DNA from: Fen-1254 sp963769605
Lineage (GTDB): Bacteria; Bacteroidota; Ignavibacteria; UBA10030
Length of the DNA stretch: 64,000 nucleotides
Reading direction: 5' to 3'
NCBI GenBank assembly: GCA_963769605.1
Contig: CAVYML010000003.1
Location: 124,001 to 188,000 of the forward strand
How positions within the stretch are numbered: the stretch's first letter is position 1; each line of letters begins with the position of its first letter. Of the stretch, positions 8,269 through 17,559 are shown in pieces. A program made the position numbers and the translations under genes. Under the pieces are notes generated by a model that saw only the letters and a list, made by a program, of their open reading frames with translations, had not been told where the DNA came from and ran no database searches.

Positions 8269-9240
8269 ATGCCTAAAATCATAAAGACTCGTTCCGGAAA
8301 AACCGTCCAGCCGGCAATATCTATTGTTATTCCACTATTAGACGAAGAAGAGTCGCTGGAAGAACTTTTTGGAAAAGTTACAGACGTGATGAGACGAATG
8401 AAAATAAGCTATGAAATTGTTTTTATCGATGATGGAAGTACTGATGGTTCATTCGCCATTCTTAAAAACCTTCACCAAAAGTTTTCACCAAATGTGAAAG
8501 TTATTCGTTTTCGGCGTAATTATGGAAAAGCTGCGGCATTAATGGCTGGATTCAAATCGGCACATGGAAATGTGATTGTGACGATGGATGCCGATTTACA
8601 GGATGATCCTGAAGAAATTCCGCAAATTATCGAAATGCTGGGAAAAGAATGCGATCTTGTGTCCGGCTGGAAGAAAAAACGAAAAGACTCGCTCATTTAT
8701 ACCTTACCGTCTCGGGCTGCCAATTTTATTACAGGATGGCTGACAGGACTGCATATTCATGATCTGAATTGCGGCTTGAAGGCGTATAAAAAAGAGGTTG
8801 CCATAGATTTGAAAATTTACGGGGATTTATATCGCTATATTCCAGTGTTGGTCCATCTTATGGGTTTTAAGGTGAGCGAAAAACCGGTTCAACATTATCC
8901 GCGGAAATACGGGCAATCGAAATATACGATTGGAAAATTTCATCGAGGATTTCTTGATTTGCTTACTATTCTTTATACGGCAAAGTATTCCCGCCGCCCG
9001 CTGCATCTGTTCGGTTTATGGGGACTTCTGTCTCTCTTTGTTGGAGTCATAATTGACGGATCGCTTATTCTGGGACGTATTTTTGGAGAGACATCGCTCA
9101 GCAATCGTCCACTCTTTATGATCGGTTTTCTTTTCGTTATTATCGGAATTCAATTCATATCAATCGGCCTGCTGGGAGAAATGATATCGCGCAGTGAACG
9201 GAACGAGCAGACCTACGCTGTCCGGGAGGAACTTCGATAA
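8269..9240 (+). CDS. GT2 glycosyltransferase, GtrB/Dpm1-like with C-terminal membrane helices
   Basis: Predicted polyprenyl-phosphate sugar transferase (323 aa). The N-terminal GT-A domain has the family blocks SIVIPLLDEEESLEELF, FIDDGSTDGSF and MDADLQDDPEEIP (metal/nucleotide-binding Asp residues). Two C-terminal hydrophobic helices anchor it in the membrane (LHLFGLWGLLSLFVGVII and FMIGFLFVIIGIQFI). The ATG at 8269 is preferred; a TTG 54 bases upstream would add an unconserved tail. The stop abuts the ATG of the next gene, a GT39-like transferase. This GT2 plus GT-C pairing typically makes and uses a lipid-phosphate sugar. Confidence 0.87.
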   Translation: MPKIIKTRSGKTVQPAISIVIPLLDEEESLEELFGKVTDVMRRMKISYEIVFIDDGSTDGSFAILKNLHQKFSPNVKVIRFRRNYGKAAALMAGFKSAHGNVIVTMDADLQDDPEEIPQIIEMLGKECDLVSGWKKKRKDSLIYTLPSRAANFITGWLTGLHIHDLNCGLKAYKKEVAIDLKIYGDLYRYIPVLVHLMGFKVSEKPVQHYPRKYGQSKYTIGKFHRGFLDLLTILYTAKYSRRPLHLFGLWGLLSLFVGVIIDGSLILGRIFGETSLSNRPLFMIGFLFVIIGIQFISIGLLGEMISRSERNEQTYAVREELR

Positions 9241-10869
9241 ATGACGAAGTCTGTTGCGGCGGGTTCTTCTAAACGCCAAAATCTTTCGTCGGTAAAGCTT
9301 GTCTCTCTACCTTCAAATTTTTTGCAATTCAAATATTTAGGATTTATCATCGCTGGAGTCTATTGTACGCTGCTTTCTTGGAGCGCTTGGGTATATCACG
9401 TTGTGGGGGATTACAACGTTGAAACGGATTTTTATTGGTCTTATATCCCGGAAGCGAAATCGATTCTTCGGGGTGTTGTATCAATCGAAGATTTTCATGG
9501 GCCGATGTATCCTGCTATGCTTGGTCTTTTTGGAGCAATCACAAACGATTTTTTTCACAGCGGCGTTTGCGTCTCCATCCTTTCTGCCGGATGCTTTCTT
9601 GTCCTGTTGTTTTATACATGGAAAACCTTCGTTCCGCCGGATATCGCTTTTGCAGGTGTTCTTCTTGTTGCGGTAAATTCCTTCTTCATTCAATATTCCT
9701 ATTCCGCCGGAACGGATATGTTCTTCAATGCCCTGCTGATGGCATCGATCTATTTTCTTTTCAAAAAAGAAAATCCATTGCTGCAGGAAATCGTCTGTTC
9801 TGCTTTTTTTGCGGCACTTGCGTACCTGACGCGGTACAACGGTATCTTTATGCTTCTTGCAATACCTGTCATTTTCCTGATTGTGAATCCTTTTCGCAGC
9901 AGCATGCGTCGACGTTTCTACATAGTGGCTGAATTTCTTGCCGTCTTTTTCCTTTGTATAACACCATGGGGCATATATTGTTCTATCGAAAAAGGCAGTT
10001 TTTTCTTTAATAAAAATTATCTCAACATCGCGTATGAAATGTTTGCAAAAAATCGCATTGGTTGGGATCAGTTTTGGTTTTCTAACTCCGTTCAGTATAC
10101 CTCGCTTGCGCAGGTCGCTTTTTCCGACCCCGGGTTGTTTTTCCAGACTGTCGCGCATAATGTAATAGAACATTTTTACTATGATATGGAAAAGCTGATG
10201 GGGTGGCATGTAGGTGTCTTCGTCGTTCTCGGATTGCTCATGTTCTGGAAACGACGTCCTACAAGAAAAGAAGCAGCCTTTTGGGTTGTCGGAGTTTCTT
10301 TTTTCTGCGTCCTTCTTCTGGTGTTTTACGGAGAACGTTTCTCATTGTTCTTGATTCCGATTTATATCTTGATCGCACTTCATGCTTTGACTTTGCTGCA
10401 GACGGAGAGCTTTCGTGCCGGTATTCGGATACGTCTTGGAATGTGGATAACCTTGATTCTGGTAATTTGGACATTGTCTCAGGCATTATCGTTTAATAGA
10501 ACTAACATTGATTCGGGTCCGAAAGAAGTCTTGGCGATTGCGGAATGGTTTCATAGAAATGTCGGCATGGTTCCCGATACGACAATTATCGTAGCTCGAA
10601 AGCCGCATATTTCTTACTATCTTGGAATGTCCATGTCTGTCTTCCCAAATATTTCATCGATGGAAGAACTTTATCGATCTCTGCGGCAATCACATGCACA
10701 ATATCTTTACTTCGGTGTCTTTGAAGCGAGCATGCGCCCGCAATTTCAAAGATTGCTTGATCCTTTGAATGCACCGGGATGGTTGATACCGCTTACCTAT
10801 ACCGTAGATCCTCCGGCTGTTCTGTACAGGGTTTCAGTTCCCGGAGACAGTGCGCACGCCATTCGATGA
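9241..10869 (+). CDS. Membrane glycosyltransferase, GT39/ArnT-like
   Basis: 542-aa polytopic protein with about ten hydrophobic segments and a soluble C-terminal stretch of about 100 residues. An acidic early loop (DYNVETDFYWSYIPEA, then EDFHGPMYP) after the first helix is characteristic of GT-C transferases of the PMT/ArnT type, which use a lipid-phosphate sugar donor on the outer face of the membrane. It starts immediately after the stop of the GtrB-like gene, which could make that donor. The acceptor is unknown. The class assignment is by topology and loop motif, so moderate. Confidence 0.75.
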   Translation: MTKSVAAGSSKRQNLSSVKLVSLPSNFLQFKYLGFIIAGVYCTLLSWSAWVYHVVGDYNVETDFYWSYIPEAKSILRGVVSIEDFHGPMYPAMLGLFGAITNDFFHSGVCVSILSAGCFLVLLFYTWKTFVPPDIAFAGVLLVAVNSFFIQYSYSAGTDMFFNALLMASIYFLFKKENPLLQEIVCSAFFAALAYLTRYNGIFMLLAIPVIFLIVNPFRSSMRRRFYIVAEFLAVFFLCITPWGIYCSIEKGSFFFNKNYLNIAYEMFAKNRIGWDQFWFSNSVQYTSLAQVAFSDPGLFFQTVAHNVIEHFYYDMEKLMGWHVGVFVVLGLLMFWKRRPTRKEAAFWVVGVSFFCVLLLVFYGERFSLFLIPIYILIALHALTLLQTESFRAGIRIRLGMWITLILVIWTLSQALSFNRTNIDSGPKEVLAIAEWFHRNVGMVPDTTIIVARKPHISYYLGMSMSVFPNISSMEELYRSLRQSHAQYLYFGVFEASMRPQFQRLLDPLNAPGWLIPLTYTVDPPAVLYRVSVPGDSAHAIR

Positions 10870-10930
10870 TGATGCGTTTTGTAATTACAGCAATTTTTGT
10901 TGATCTTTTTTCAGCGTCTGTGGAGAACGT

Positions 10931-11995
10931 ATGACCGTAAAAACTGATTGTCGTTTTTTTAAAGGAGATGTTCCTTGCCGCCCGCATAAAATAAAAGGTG
11001 TGCATTGCGATAATTGTCCGGATTACGATGCGACCGGAAAAAATATCCTCTTTATCAAACTCGCTGCAATCGGTGATGTTATACGAACGACACCGCTCCT
11101 GCATCGCATTAAAAAGGAATACCCGGAAGCGAAAATATGGTGGCTTACACGAACACCGGAAATACTCCCTGCGGAAGTCGATGTAAAGCTTTCCTTCGGT
11201 TTAGAATCCATTCTTGCATTGACGGAAACCCCTTTTTTTCTGGCATTCAATTTGGACAAAGACCGTGAAGCCTGTGCACTCTTGAATAAAATTCAAGCAA
11301 AGAAAAAATACGGCTACGATCTTGTCAATGGTCTTTGCCATCCTTTGGACTCTGCGGCCGTTCAAAAATGGGAAACCGGACTGTTTGATGATGTCAATAA
11401 AGAAAATACGAAAAGCTATATAGAAGAGATTTTCGCACTGGCAGGATATACGTTTGCCGGTGAACGATATATTCTTCCGTTTAGTGATTGGCAGGATAAG
11501 CGATGGAAATTTGCAAAAGGGAAAAAAGTAGTGGGTCTCAACACCGGGTGCGGCGGTCGATGGACGTCGCGGCTCTGGCCTGAAACATACTGGGTTAAGC
11601 TTGCCGCATCACTGAAGAAAAATGGCTGTGAAGTGGTGCTCTTGGGCGGAGAACAGGAACACGAGAAAAATTTGCGCCTGGCGAAAAAATCGAAGGCTAA
11701 ATATTTCGGACATTATTCACTGAATGGATTTATCAATCTGATGAATCACTGCGACCTGGTGGTGACGGCTGTCAGCATGGCGATGCACTTGGCAATTGGG
11801 TTGAATAAAAAAATTGTTCTCTTTAATAATATTTTTAATAAAAACGAGTTCGAACTGTACGGCTTAGGCGAAATATTAGAACCTGAATATGACTGCACCT
11901 GTTATTTCTCGCCGACTTGTCCGAATAATTGTATGCAGTATTTAAAACCGGAACGAGTTCTCGAAACCGTAAAGCGATTGCTCCCGAAGAAATGA
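10931..11995 (+). CDS. Glycosyltransferase family 9 (heptosyltransferase-like) with Cys clusters
   Basis: 354-aa GT9-type protein. The Rossmann start ILFIKLAAIGDVIRTTPLLH, a central GLNTGCGGRWTSRLWP segment, and C-terminal VTAVSMAMHLAIGLNKKIVL are typical of ADP-heptose:LPS transferases. A Cys-rich N-terminal leader (CRFFKGDVPCRPHK, then HCDNC) and a Cys-rich C-terminal stretch (CTCYFSPTCPNNCMQ) are additions to the simple GT9 fold, possibly a metal site. It overlaps the next gene by ATGA. Likely cytoplasmic, acting on a lipid-linked glycan; the sugar is unknown. Confidence 0.83.
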   Translation: MTVKTDCRFFKGDVPCRPHKIKGVHCDNCPDYDATGKNILFIKLAAIGDVIRTTPLLHRIKKEYPEAKIWWLTRTPEILPAEVDVKLSFGLESILALTETPFFLAFNLDKDREACALLNKIQAKKKYGYDLVNGLCHPLDSAAVQKWETGLFDDVNKENTKSYIEEIFALAGYTFAGERYILPFSDWQDKRWKFAKGKKVVGLNTGCGGRWTSRLWPETYWVKLAASLKKNGCEVVLLGGEQEHEKNLRLAKKSKAKYFGHYSLNGFINLMNHCDLVVTAVSMAMHLAIGLNKKIVLFNNIFNKNEFELYGLGEILEPEYDCTCYFSPTCPNNCMQYLKPERVLETVKRLLPKK

Positions 11996-13119
11996 ACATT
12001 CTTGTTCTCGGCACGGCCTATCCCTGGCGCGGCGGCATTGCTCATTACATTGCGCTTCTCGCCGATCATTTAAAAAAGAATCACCGGGTAGATATTGTAA
12101 CATTTACGCGCCAGTATCCATTATTCCTTTTTCCCGGAAAAACTCAAAGAGAGACCGGCGATCCGGGTATTGTTATGCAAACCGAATCGATGATTGACTC
12201 AATCAATCCGATCAACTGGATCCTCACGGGATGGAAATTGCGGAAGCGGAACTATGATGTCGTTGTTTTTAAATACTGGCTTCCGTTCTTCGGGCCTTGC
12301 TTCGGAACAATTTGCCGATTGATCAAATGGAGAAAAAAAACAAAAGTGATCGCTCTTTGCGATAATGTACTGCCGCATGAACACCGTCCTGGCGATTCAG
12401 TATTTACGAAATATGCTTTTCACATTGTCGATGGATACATAGTTCAATCGGAATCTGTGGAACGAGATTTATTGTCCTTTGTTAAGAATCCCTCCTATAA
12501 GCGTGTGATGCATCCGATCTACGAAAATTTTGGTTCTTCGATTTCAAAGGAAGAAGCGCGAAAAACCTTGGGATTTAAAGAAAACGACCGCATCATCCTC
12601 TTTTTCGGATATATCCGAAAATATAAAGGCTTAGATCTCTTGTTTGAAGCGATGAAAACAGTCAGGAAATCGATGGATATCCATTTGTTGGTGGCAGGAG
12701 AGTTTTATGATGATGAACACAGTTATCGCGAATTTGTAGAAATAAACAATATGAACGATTGTATTCATTTTATGTCGGAATATATTCCCGGTGATCGTGT
12801 GCCCGTACTATTTTCTGCAGCCGATTGCGTCGTTCTTCCATATCGTTCGGCAACTCAAAGCGGTATCGTTCAGATTGCATATAATTTTAATAAACCGGTC
12901 ATCGTTACGAATGTCGGCGGGTTGGCGGAAACTGTTTCGAACGGTATGTCCGGATTTGTTGTGCCTCCAGAATCGCCCGAGGCACTTGCAAGCTCGATAG
13001 CAGCCTTTTACCGCGAAAACAGGGAAGTTTCCTTTATCAAAGAAGTAAAAAAGGAAAAAGTGAAATATTCATGGAAGTCTCTGGTAGAAGCAATAGAAAC
13101 ATTGTCGAGAGAATCGTGA
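11992..13119 (+). CDS. GT4 glycosyltransferase
   Basis: 375-aa GT-B enzyme. The N-terminus MNILVLGTAYPWRGGIAHY is the acceptor-side Rossmann start. The C-terminal donor domain has FFGYIRKYKGLDLLFEA, SEYIPGDRVPVLFSAADCVVLPYRSATQSGIVQIAYNF and the E-x7-E-like region typical of family 4. The ATG at 11992 overlaps the previous stop (ATGA), supporting this start over an earlier in-frame codon. Third or fourth step of glycan assembly in this plus-strand operon; the substrate is not predictable. Confidence 0.85.
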   Translation: MNILVLGTAYPWRGGIAHYIALLADHLKKNHRVDIVTFTRQYPLFLFPGKTQRETGDPGIVMQTESMIDSINPINWILTGWKLRKRNYDVVVFKYWLPFFGPCFGTICRLIKWRKKTKVIALCDNVLPHEHRPGDSVFTKYAFHIVDGYIVQSESVERDLLSFVKNPSYKRVMHPIYENFGSSISKEEARKTLGFKENDRIILFFGYIRKYKGLDLLFEAMKTVRKSMDIHLLVAGEFYDDEHSYREFVEINNMNDCIHFMSEYIPGDRVPVLFSAADCVVLPYRSATQSGIVQIAYNFNKPVIVTNVGGLAETVSNGMSGFVVPPESPEALASSIAAFYRENREVSFIKEVKKEKVKYSWKSLVEAIETLSRES

Positions 13120-13147
13120 ATAATGATTCTTGGAAATGGCGAACGGA

Positions 13148-14407
13148 ATGAAGAAAGTTCTTTTTGTATCATATTATTGGCCGCCGTCAGGTAAGAATAC
13201 GCTTCATTGGCCGTTATTTGTAATGCGCCATCTTTCGGAATTCGGGTGGCAGCCGGGAGTGTTGACGGTTGAAAAAGACTCTTTTTCATTTTTGGATGAA
13301 AGTCTGCGTGCGTATGTAGCACCTGATTTAAAAGTTTTTCGTACAAAGGTGCATGATCCTTTTTCATGGTATAAAAGGTTTATCGGAAAGAAACAAAATG
13401 AGCCGTTATTCGGCTCGGAGATGTTTTCCCATACCGATACGGGCTGGCGCCATCGATTCGCAGTGTGGGTGCGATTAAATCTTTTTATCCCCGATGCACG
13501 AATCGGCTGGTATGGACATGCACTGCGCGGGGGAGCGGCATTCATCCATGAAGAAAAACCGGATGCGATTGTCACGATCGGACCGCCTCATAGTTCTCAT
13601 TTGATCGGCAGGAAATTAAGCAGGCGTTTCGGATTGCCTTATGTGGCTGTTTTTATTGATCCATGGGTGGATATCGCTTATTACCGCGGCTACCAGCGTA
13701 CCAAATGGGCGCTTGCATTGGATACGCATTGGGAACGTTCGGTGATGGAATCGGCCCGTCGTTTGGTCTTTGTTTCTCATGATATGTGTTCGATATATAT
13801 GCAGAAATATCCCTTTATTTCTAAAAAATCAGATATTCTCTATTGGGGATACAGCGAAGAACTGTTTCCCAAAAACCGGTTGACGAAAAAAACGAATGAG
13901 GAAATTCTTCTCCATGCGGGCAATCTGTATGACTATCAGAACCCGCAATCACTCTGGAAAAACATAAGATATGAAATAGACGGGGGGCGTCCTCTTCGTC
14001 TGCGATTTGTAGGAACAGTGAGCAGCGGAATCCGGCAATCGATTGAAGATGCCGGTTTGCAGCCGTATACAACCTATGCGGGCTTTTTACCGTTGCCGCA
14101 GGTTCTTGAAGAAATGGAAGCCGCCGCCTATTTGTTATTTTGTGCTACGGAAAAGCGTCATGTACCGGGAAAACTGTTTGAGTATCTTCACGCCGGCAAT
14201 CGCATTATCGGATTCGGCGATGATAATGAAGAGATTGAAACGATATTGCAAAAAACACATGCAGGGAAACTGTTTCCATATCAATATCAGGGAACAGATA
14301 TTTTTCAACAAGTACAATCGATGAAGCCGGATCCGGATGCGGCTGCACAATTTGAACGTAAAATAATTGCTCAGGGATTGGCAAAAATATTGGATGACAT
14401 AACGTGA
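13148..14407 (+). CDS. Glycosyltransferase (GT4-like)
   Basis: About 419 aa, GT-B type. The start MKKVLFVSYYWPPSGK is the usual opening of family-4 transferases. ADAIVTIGPPHSSHLIG-type and YVAVFIDPWVDIAYY segments follow, and the donor domain contains YAGFLPLPQVLEEMEAAAYLLF and VPGKLFEYLHAG with a late acidic residue. In-frame alternatives at 13130 (TTG) and 13136 (ATG) would add up to six residues. Last gene of the plus-strand glycan operon; it converges with the minus-strand genes over a 77-bp gap. Confidence 0.8.
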   Translation: MKKVLFVSYYWPPSGKNTLHWPLFVMRHLSEFGWQPGVLTVEKDSFSFLDESLRAYVAPDLKVFRTKVHDPFSWYKRFIGKKQNEPLFGSEMFSHTDTGWRHRFAVWVRLNLFIPDARIGWYGHALRGGAAFIHEEKPDAIVTIGPPHSSHLIGRKLSRRFGLPYVAVFIDPWVDIAYYRGYQRTKWALALDTHWERSVMESARRLVFVSHDMCSIYMQKYPFISKKSDILYWGYSEELFPKNRLTKKTNEEILLHAGNLYDYQNPQSLWKNIRYEIDGGRPLRLRFVGTVSSGIRQSIEDAGLQPYTTYAGFLPLPQVLEEMEAAAYLLFCATEKRHVPGKLFEYLHAGNRIIGFGDDNEEIETILQKTHAGKLFPYQYQGTDIFQQVQSMKPDPDAAAQFERKIIAQGLAKILDDIT

Positions 14408-14484
14408 AGGACACAAGATTTATATTTTTTGGCGCTGGTCGTTATTCTCAACGCAAACACTCAAAACAGCAGCACTCAAACACC

Positions 14485-15675
14485 CTATTTTAAAGCTTTG
14501 TCCACCAACCGTTTTACAGTGTCTACTGCAATTGTTTGAATATTTAGTTGTGAGCCGTTATTATAATTTTTAACAAGTTTATCAAACGAAAGACGGGAGT
14601 CCGCAATTTCAGGGGGATATGCATAAAAGACGTCCGGATGTATTTCTTTGGGATATTCAGTAAACCTGCCAAAATGATTCCCGTTTGAAATAACCACAAC
14701 AGGGATATTTGCAGCAGCGCCTATATGAGCAGTACCGGTATCGTTGGATACAACGAGCAAGGATCCCTGTATCAGGGCGATGGTCTGCCTCAGGTCTGAT
14801 TTGCCGATCATATTTGTTATGTATATTCGTTCTGCGATGGATTGTTGTTCCTTCTGAGACGGGAGATCATGAATATCTCCGACAAGAAAACTGGACAATC
14901 CATATTGTAAATGCAGGTAGTCGATAAGCGAGAGATAATTCTTCATTTGCCATCGTCTTTTTGACAAAAGTGCACCTGGGCATACAACTGCGTAGTTCGT
15001 AGAATTCGCTTGACGGACAAGGGACGGCAATGAAGGCTTTTGAATGGAGATGTCGGCGCCAAGCAGTTTTTCGAAATATTCTTTTATTTTATAGAATTCA
15101 AAAACAGCGGAGGGCGAAATATCAATAAGTTTCGTGTAATATCTGTTGATAATTTTTCGTTCCCAACGTTTGGCATGGATGAAATCTCCTGTAAATCCTA
15201 TTGCTTCGTGCGCGCCGGAAGCACGTACTATCGAATCTTCAAGGATTGAGTCGCGCGAATAAACAGGATTGATCACAACTTCAAATCCTTTTTTTCGGAT
15301 CTTTGCCAGGGAAGCGAACCGGTAAAATAAATGACGCTTAAATGAGTTATTCTTGATCCAGATAAAATTTGATACTGTTTGGGAATCGAAAGCCAGCGCA
15401 ATATCTTTACAAGATTCATTTCCGCAAAACGTTATTGAATAGCCTTTATATCGTTCGGATGTTTTCAATGCTTCCAAGAAATTACGGAAAAGGATATAAT
15501 CACCAATTCCTTCAATCTGGACAATGAGAAGCGAGCGCGGTACCGTGGGTGCCTTTCGAATATGAAGAATGGAATCAAACGCGAAGAATCGAGCAATCCG
15601 TTGTATTTGAATCAATCGCAGTAAATATTTTTTAGCTTTTACGATTATTTTAGACAATAGATTGTCGTCTCTCAT
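14485..15675 (-). CDS. Glycosyltransferase family 9-like protein
   Basis: 396 aa. SLLIVQIEGIGDYILFRNFLEAL is the GT9 N-terminal motif. VVCPGALLSKRRWQMKNYLSLIDYL and LLVVSNDTGTAHIGAAANIPVVVI (with the conserved nucleotide-sugar-binding SNDTG..H) mark the donor domain. GGAA precedes the ATG. Predicted to add heptose or another sugar to a lipid-linked or core oligosaccharide. It is the 3'-most gene of the long minus-strand polysaccharide block. Confidence 0.85.
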   Translation of the reverse strand: MRDDNLLSKIIVKAKKYLLRLIQIQRIARFFAFDSILHIRKAPTVPRSLLIVQIEGIGDYILFRNFLEALKTSERYKGYSITFCGNESCKDIALAFDSQTVSNFIWIKNNSFKRHLFYRFASLAKIRKKGFEVVINPVYSRDSILEDSIVRASGAHEAIGFTGDFIHAKRWERKIINRYYTKLIDISPSAVFEFYKIKEYFEKLLGADISIQKPSLPSLVRQANSTNYAVVCPGALLSKRRWQMKNYLSLIDYLHLQYGLSSFLVGDIHDLPSQKEQQSIAERIYITNMIGKSDLRQTIALIQGSLLVVSNDTGTAHIGAAANIPVVVISNGNHFGRFTEYPKEIHPDVFYAYPPEIADSRLSFDKLVKNYNNGSQLNIQTIAVDTVKRLVDKALK

Positions 15676-15737
15676 GTTTCCAGATAAAAATGGACATTTG
15701 TTTTTATGTTTGAAAGTATTTTCATAATCAGGACGAT

Positions 15738-16544
15738 TTACTTACGAGAAGCGTTGTACTCAGCATTCCTTTTTTGTTGTGTGAGCAATTCGTCTTGTTT
15801 CATTTTACTTCCCATCATCATTCCAACAATTGGAGAAATTCCAAGCTGGGAGAGTTTCAATAATCCATTATATAAAGTATTATTCAGGCGTTTCGTCGTG
15901 AACAGGTGAAAGCTCTTATTATTGGTGTAGAGATTCAAGCCGAATTTGCGTGCAATGTACCGGAGTGCATCTGACGAATAAAATGCAATATGTTGTCCAT
16001 GAGAAAAGGAATAGTATTCCCAGCGTTCAGGATCCGGAGTACCCTTTGAAAATGTCACCGTCGAAAAGAGAAGAGAACGAGACATGGAGAGCAGTTTCTC
16101 AATTTCACTTAGAGGATTGACAAAATGTTCAAAACATTCGAAAGCCGTCAGGACGTCGATAGATTTGTGTTTTACATTATCGTACTCGAAGCCGCGTGCG
16201 AAAATATTTTCAGTATATGGATCATTCCAAAAAAAATTGAATCCCTGATCTCGCATCAAACGCACGAAAAGACCGGAACCCCCGCCCCAATCAACAAAGG
16301 TTCCATTTTTATCATACAGGAAAAAAAGGACGGCGCTTGTCCGTTTTGCAAATAAAAGATTTCTCTGAACGAGTCCCGTGTCTTCCATGTTCAGTGAATG
16401 TTGATATGCTTCTTGCAGCCAATACGGTTCTTCTGTTTGAATGAATCTGCACGATGAACATTGGAAATATTGAATATCATAACGAGCGAGAATAATCTTC
16501 CGGAATATTTCCGATGTTGTGTTGCCGCAAATCTTGCAGAGCAA
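15738..16544 (-). CDS. Class I SAM methyltransferase with N-terminal zinc ribbon
   Basis: 268 aa. CKICG and CSSC pairs in the first 35 residues form a predicted zinc ribbon. A reduced SAM-binding region FVDWGGGSGLFVRLMRDQ and the post-motif DVLTAFECFEHFVNP follow, as in glycan-modifying methyltransferases. The start is TTG at 16544 with AAGGG seven bases upstream; no ATG fits the N-terminus. Likely methylates a sugar or lipid-linked saccharide; the target is unknown. Confidence 0.75.
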   Translation of the reverse strand: MLCKICGNTTSEIFRKIILARYDIQYFQCSSCRFIQTEEPYWLQEAYQHSLNMEDTGLVQRNLLFAKRTSAVLFFLYDKNGTFVDWGGGSGLFVRLMRDQGFNFFWNDPYTENIFARGFEYDNVKHKSIDVLTAFECFEHFVNPLSEIEKLLSMSRSLLFSTVTFSKGTPDPERWEYYSFSHGQHIAFYSSDALRYIARKFGLNLYTNNKSFHLFTTKRLNNTLYNGLLKLSQLGISPIVGMMMGSKMKQDELLTQQKRNAEYNASRK

Positions 16545-16580
16545 AGGAGTACCCTTTCAATTCGACATATCAGTCGTTGA

Positions 16581-17507
16581 TTATAATGTCTTCGTGAAAA
16601 ACTTTCGGCGAATTAAAGTACAAAACTTTTTAAATTTATTTGGGTTCATATATTTTTGAAAAGCATAAGAATCGGCAAGCGGATCAGGCACGACAAACGC
16701 GGGAGGAAGAATTGTCTCGATTCGTTCTGCCGATCGATTGGCAAGTGAGTCAAAACTGTCCCTTGTATGGGTGGCTTCAGCTGCAAAACCGATATTGGAA
16801 ACCAGATTTTTGTTGGGAACAATTGCCAAACCGTTGTTGATTGACATTGCATATTGCCATTGGAGATCCCAGGTATCAACACCTTTGTTATAAGCAATTT
16901 CAAACTTTTTAAGCCAGAATTGCCGCATCGAAGAATTAGAGAAAAGCGGCAAAATCAAATTTCCTTCTTTTATTTTCGGGAAAGAATGCATATCAACATC
17001 GTAGAGCCCCCATGCTCGCTTCCACGTGGCCCATCCCCAGACGTTGTTCAAGATAGAAAAATAATAAGTTCCGTTGCCGCGGATCTTTCCATCTTGAAAA
17101 TTTATGCCGTTAATATGCATAATCCTTTGATCGTTTCTATAACGCGCAAGGAGTGTTTCACAAAAGAAAAAGAAAGATGTGTCCGGACAGCAATCGTCTT
17201 CAAGAATGATTCCCTCCTCTACATTCCCAAAAAACCAGGTGATTGCAGAACTGACGCCCATTTTACATCCCTGATTGTTTTCCGAGAACCTGGTCTGCAC
17301 GTCGCAATCCCAATCGACCTGTTTGAGAATAGCACGTGTTTGCAAGCATCGATCGGATTCGCCGGCTTTTTGTGGACGCGCTCCGTCTGCCGAAACAAAT
17401 AACCGGGTCGGTCTGACGGCACGGATTTGCTCGAATACACGTGCAGTCGTATCCGGCCGGTTAAAAATGATAAAGAGAATTGGTGTGGTAAATGATTTTG
17501 AAGTCAT
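16581..17507 (-). CDS. GT-A type sugar transferase (HlpA-like)
   Basis: About 308 aa. TPILFIIFNRPDTTARVFEQI and RLFVSADGARP form the nucleotide-sugar-binding start, ILEDDCCPDTSFF the metal-binding EDD motif, and NNVWGWATWKRAWGLYD the conserved aromatic block found in proteins often annotated as hemolytic protein HlpA-like in O-antigen loci. Despite that name, the fold points to a glycosyltransferase. The ATG at 17507 is chosen; a TTG nine bases upstream is possible. No good ribosome-binding site is visible for either. Confidence 0.72.
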   Translation of the reverse strand: MTSKSFTTPILFIIFNRPDTTARVFEQIRAVRPTRLFVSADGARPQKAGESDRCLQTRAILKQVDWDCDVQTRFSENNQGCKMGVSSAITWFFGNVEEGIILEDDCCPDTSFFFFCETLLARYRNDQRIMHINGINFQDGKIRGNGTYYFSILNNVWGWATWKRAWGLYDVDMHSFPKIKEGNLILPLFSNSSMRQFWLKKFEIAYNKGVDTWDLQWQYAMSINNGLAIVPNKNLVSNIGFAAEATHTRDSFDSLANRSAERIETILPPAFVVPDPLADSYAFQKYMNPNKFKKFCTLIRRKFFTKTL

Positions 17508-17559
17508 GATATTCAATTGATCTGTGACTCGTTCTCCGTATGTTTAAAGAAGAAGATGC

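Noticed and set aside
9481..10209. 242-codon frame antisense to the GT39-like gene
   Set aside because: Basic, low-complexity sequence with no domain, wholly inside a well-supported gene.
16581..17507. Hemolysin role for the HlpA-like protein
   Set aside because: The EDD and nucleotide-sugar motifs and its place in a glycan locus indicate a glycosyltransferase.
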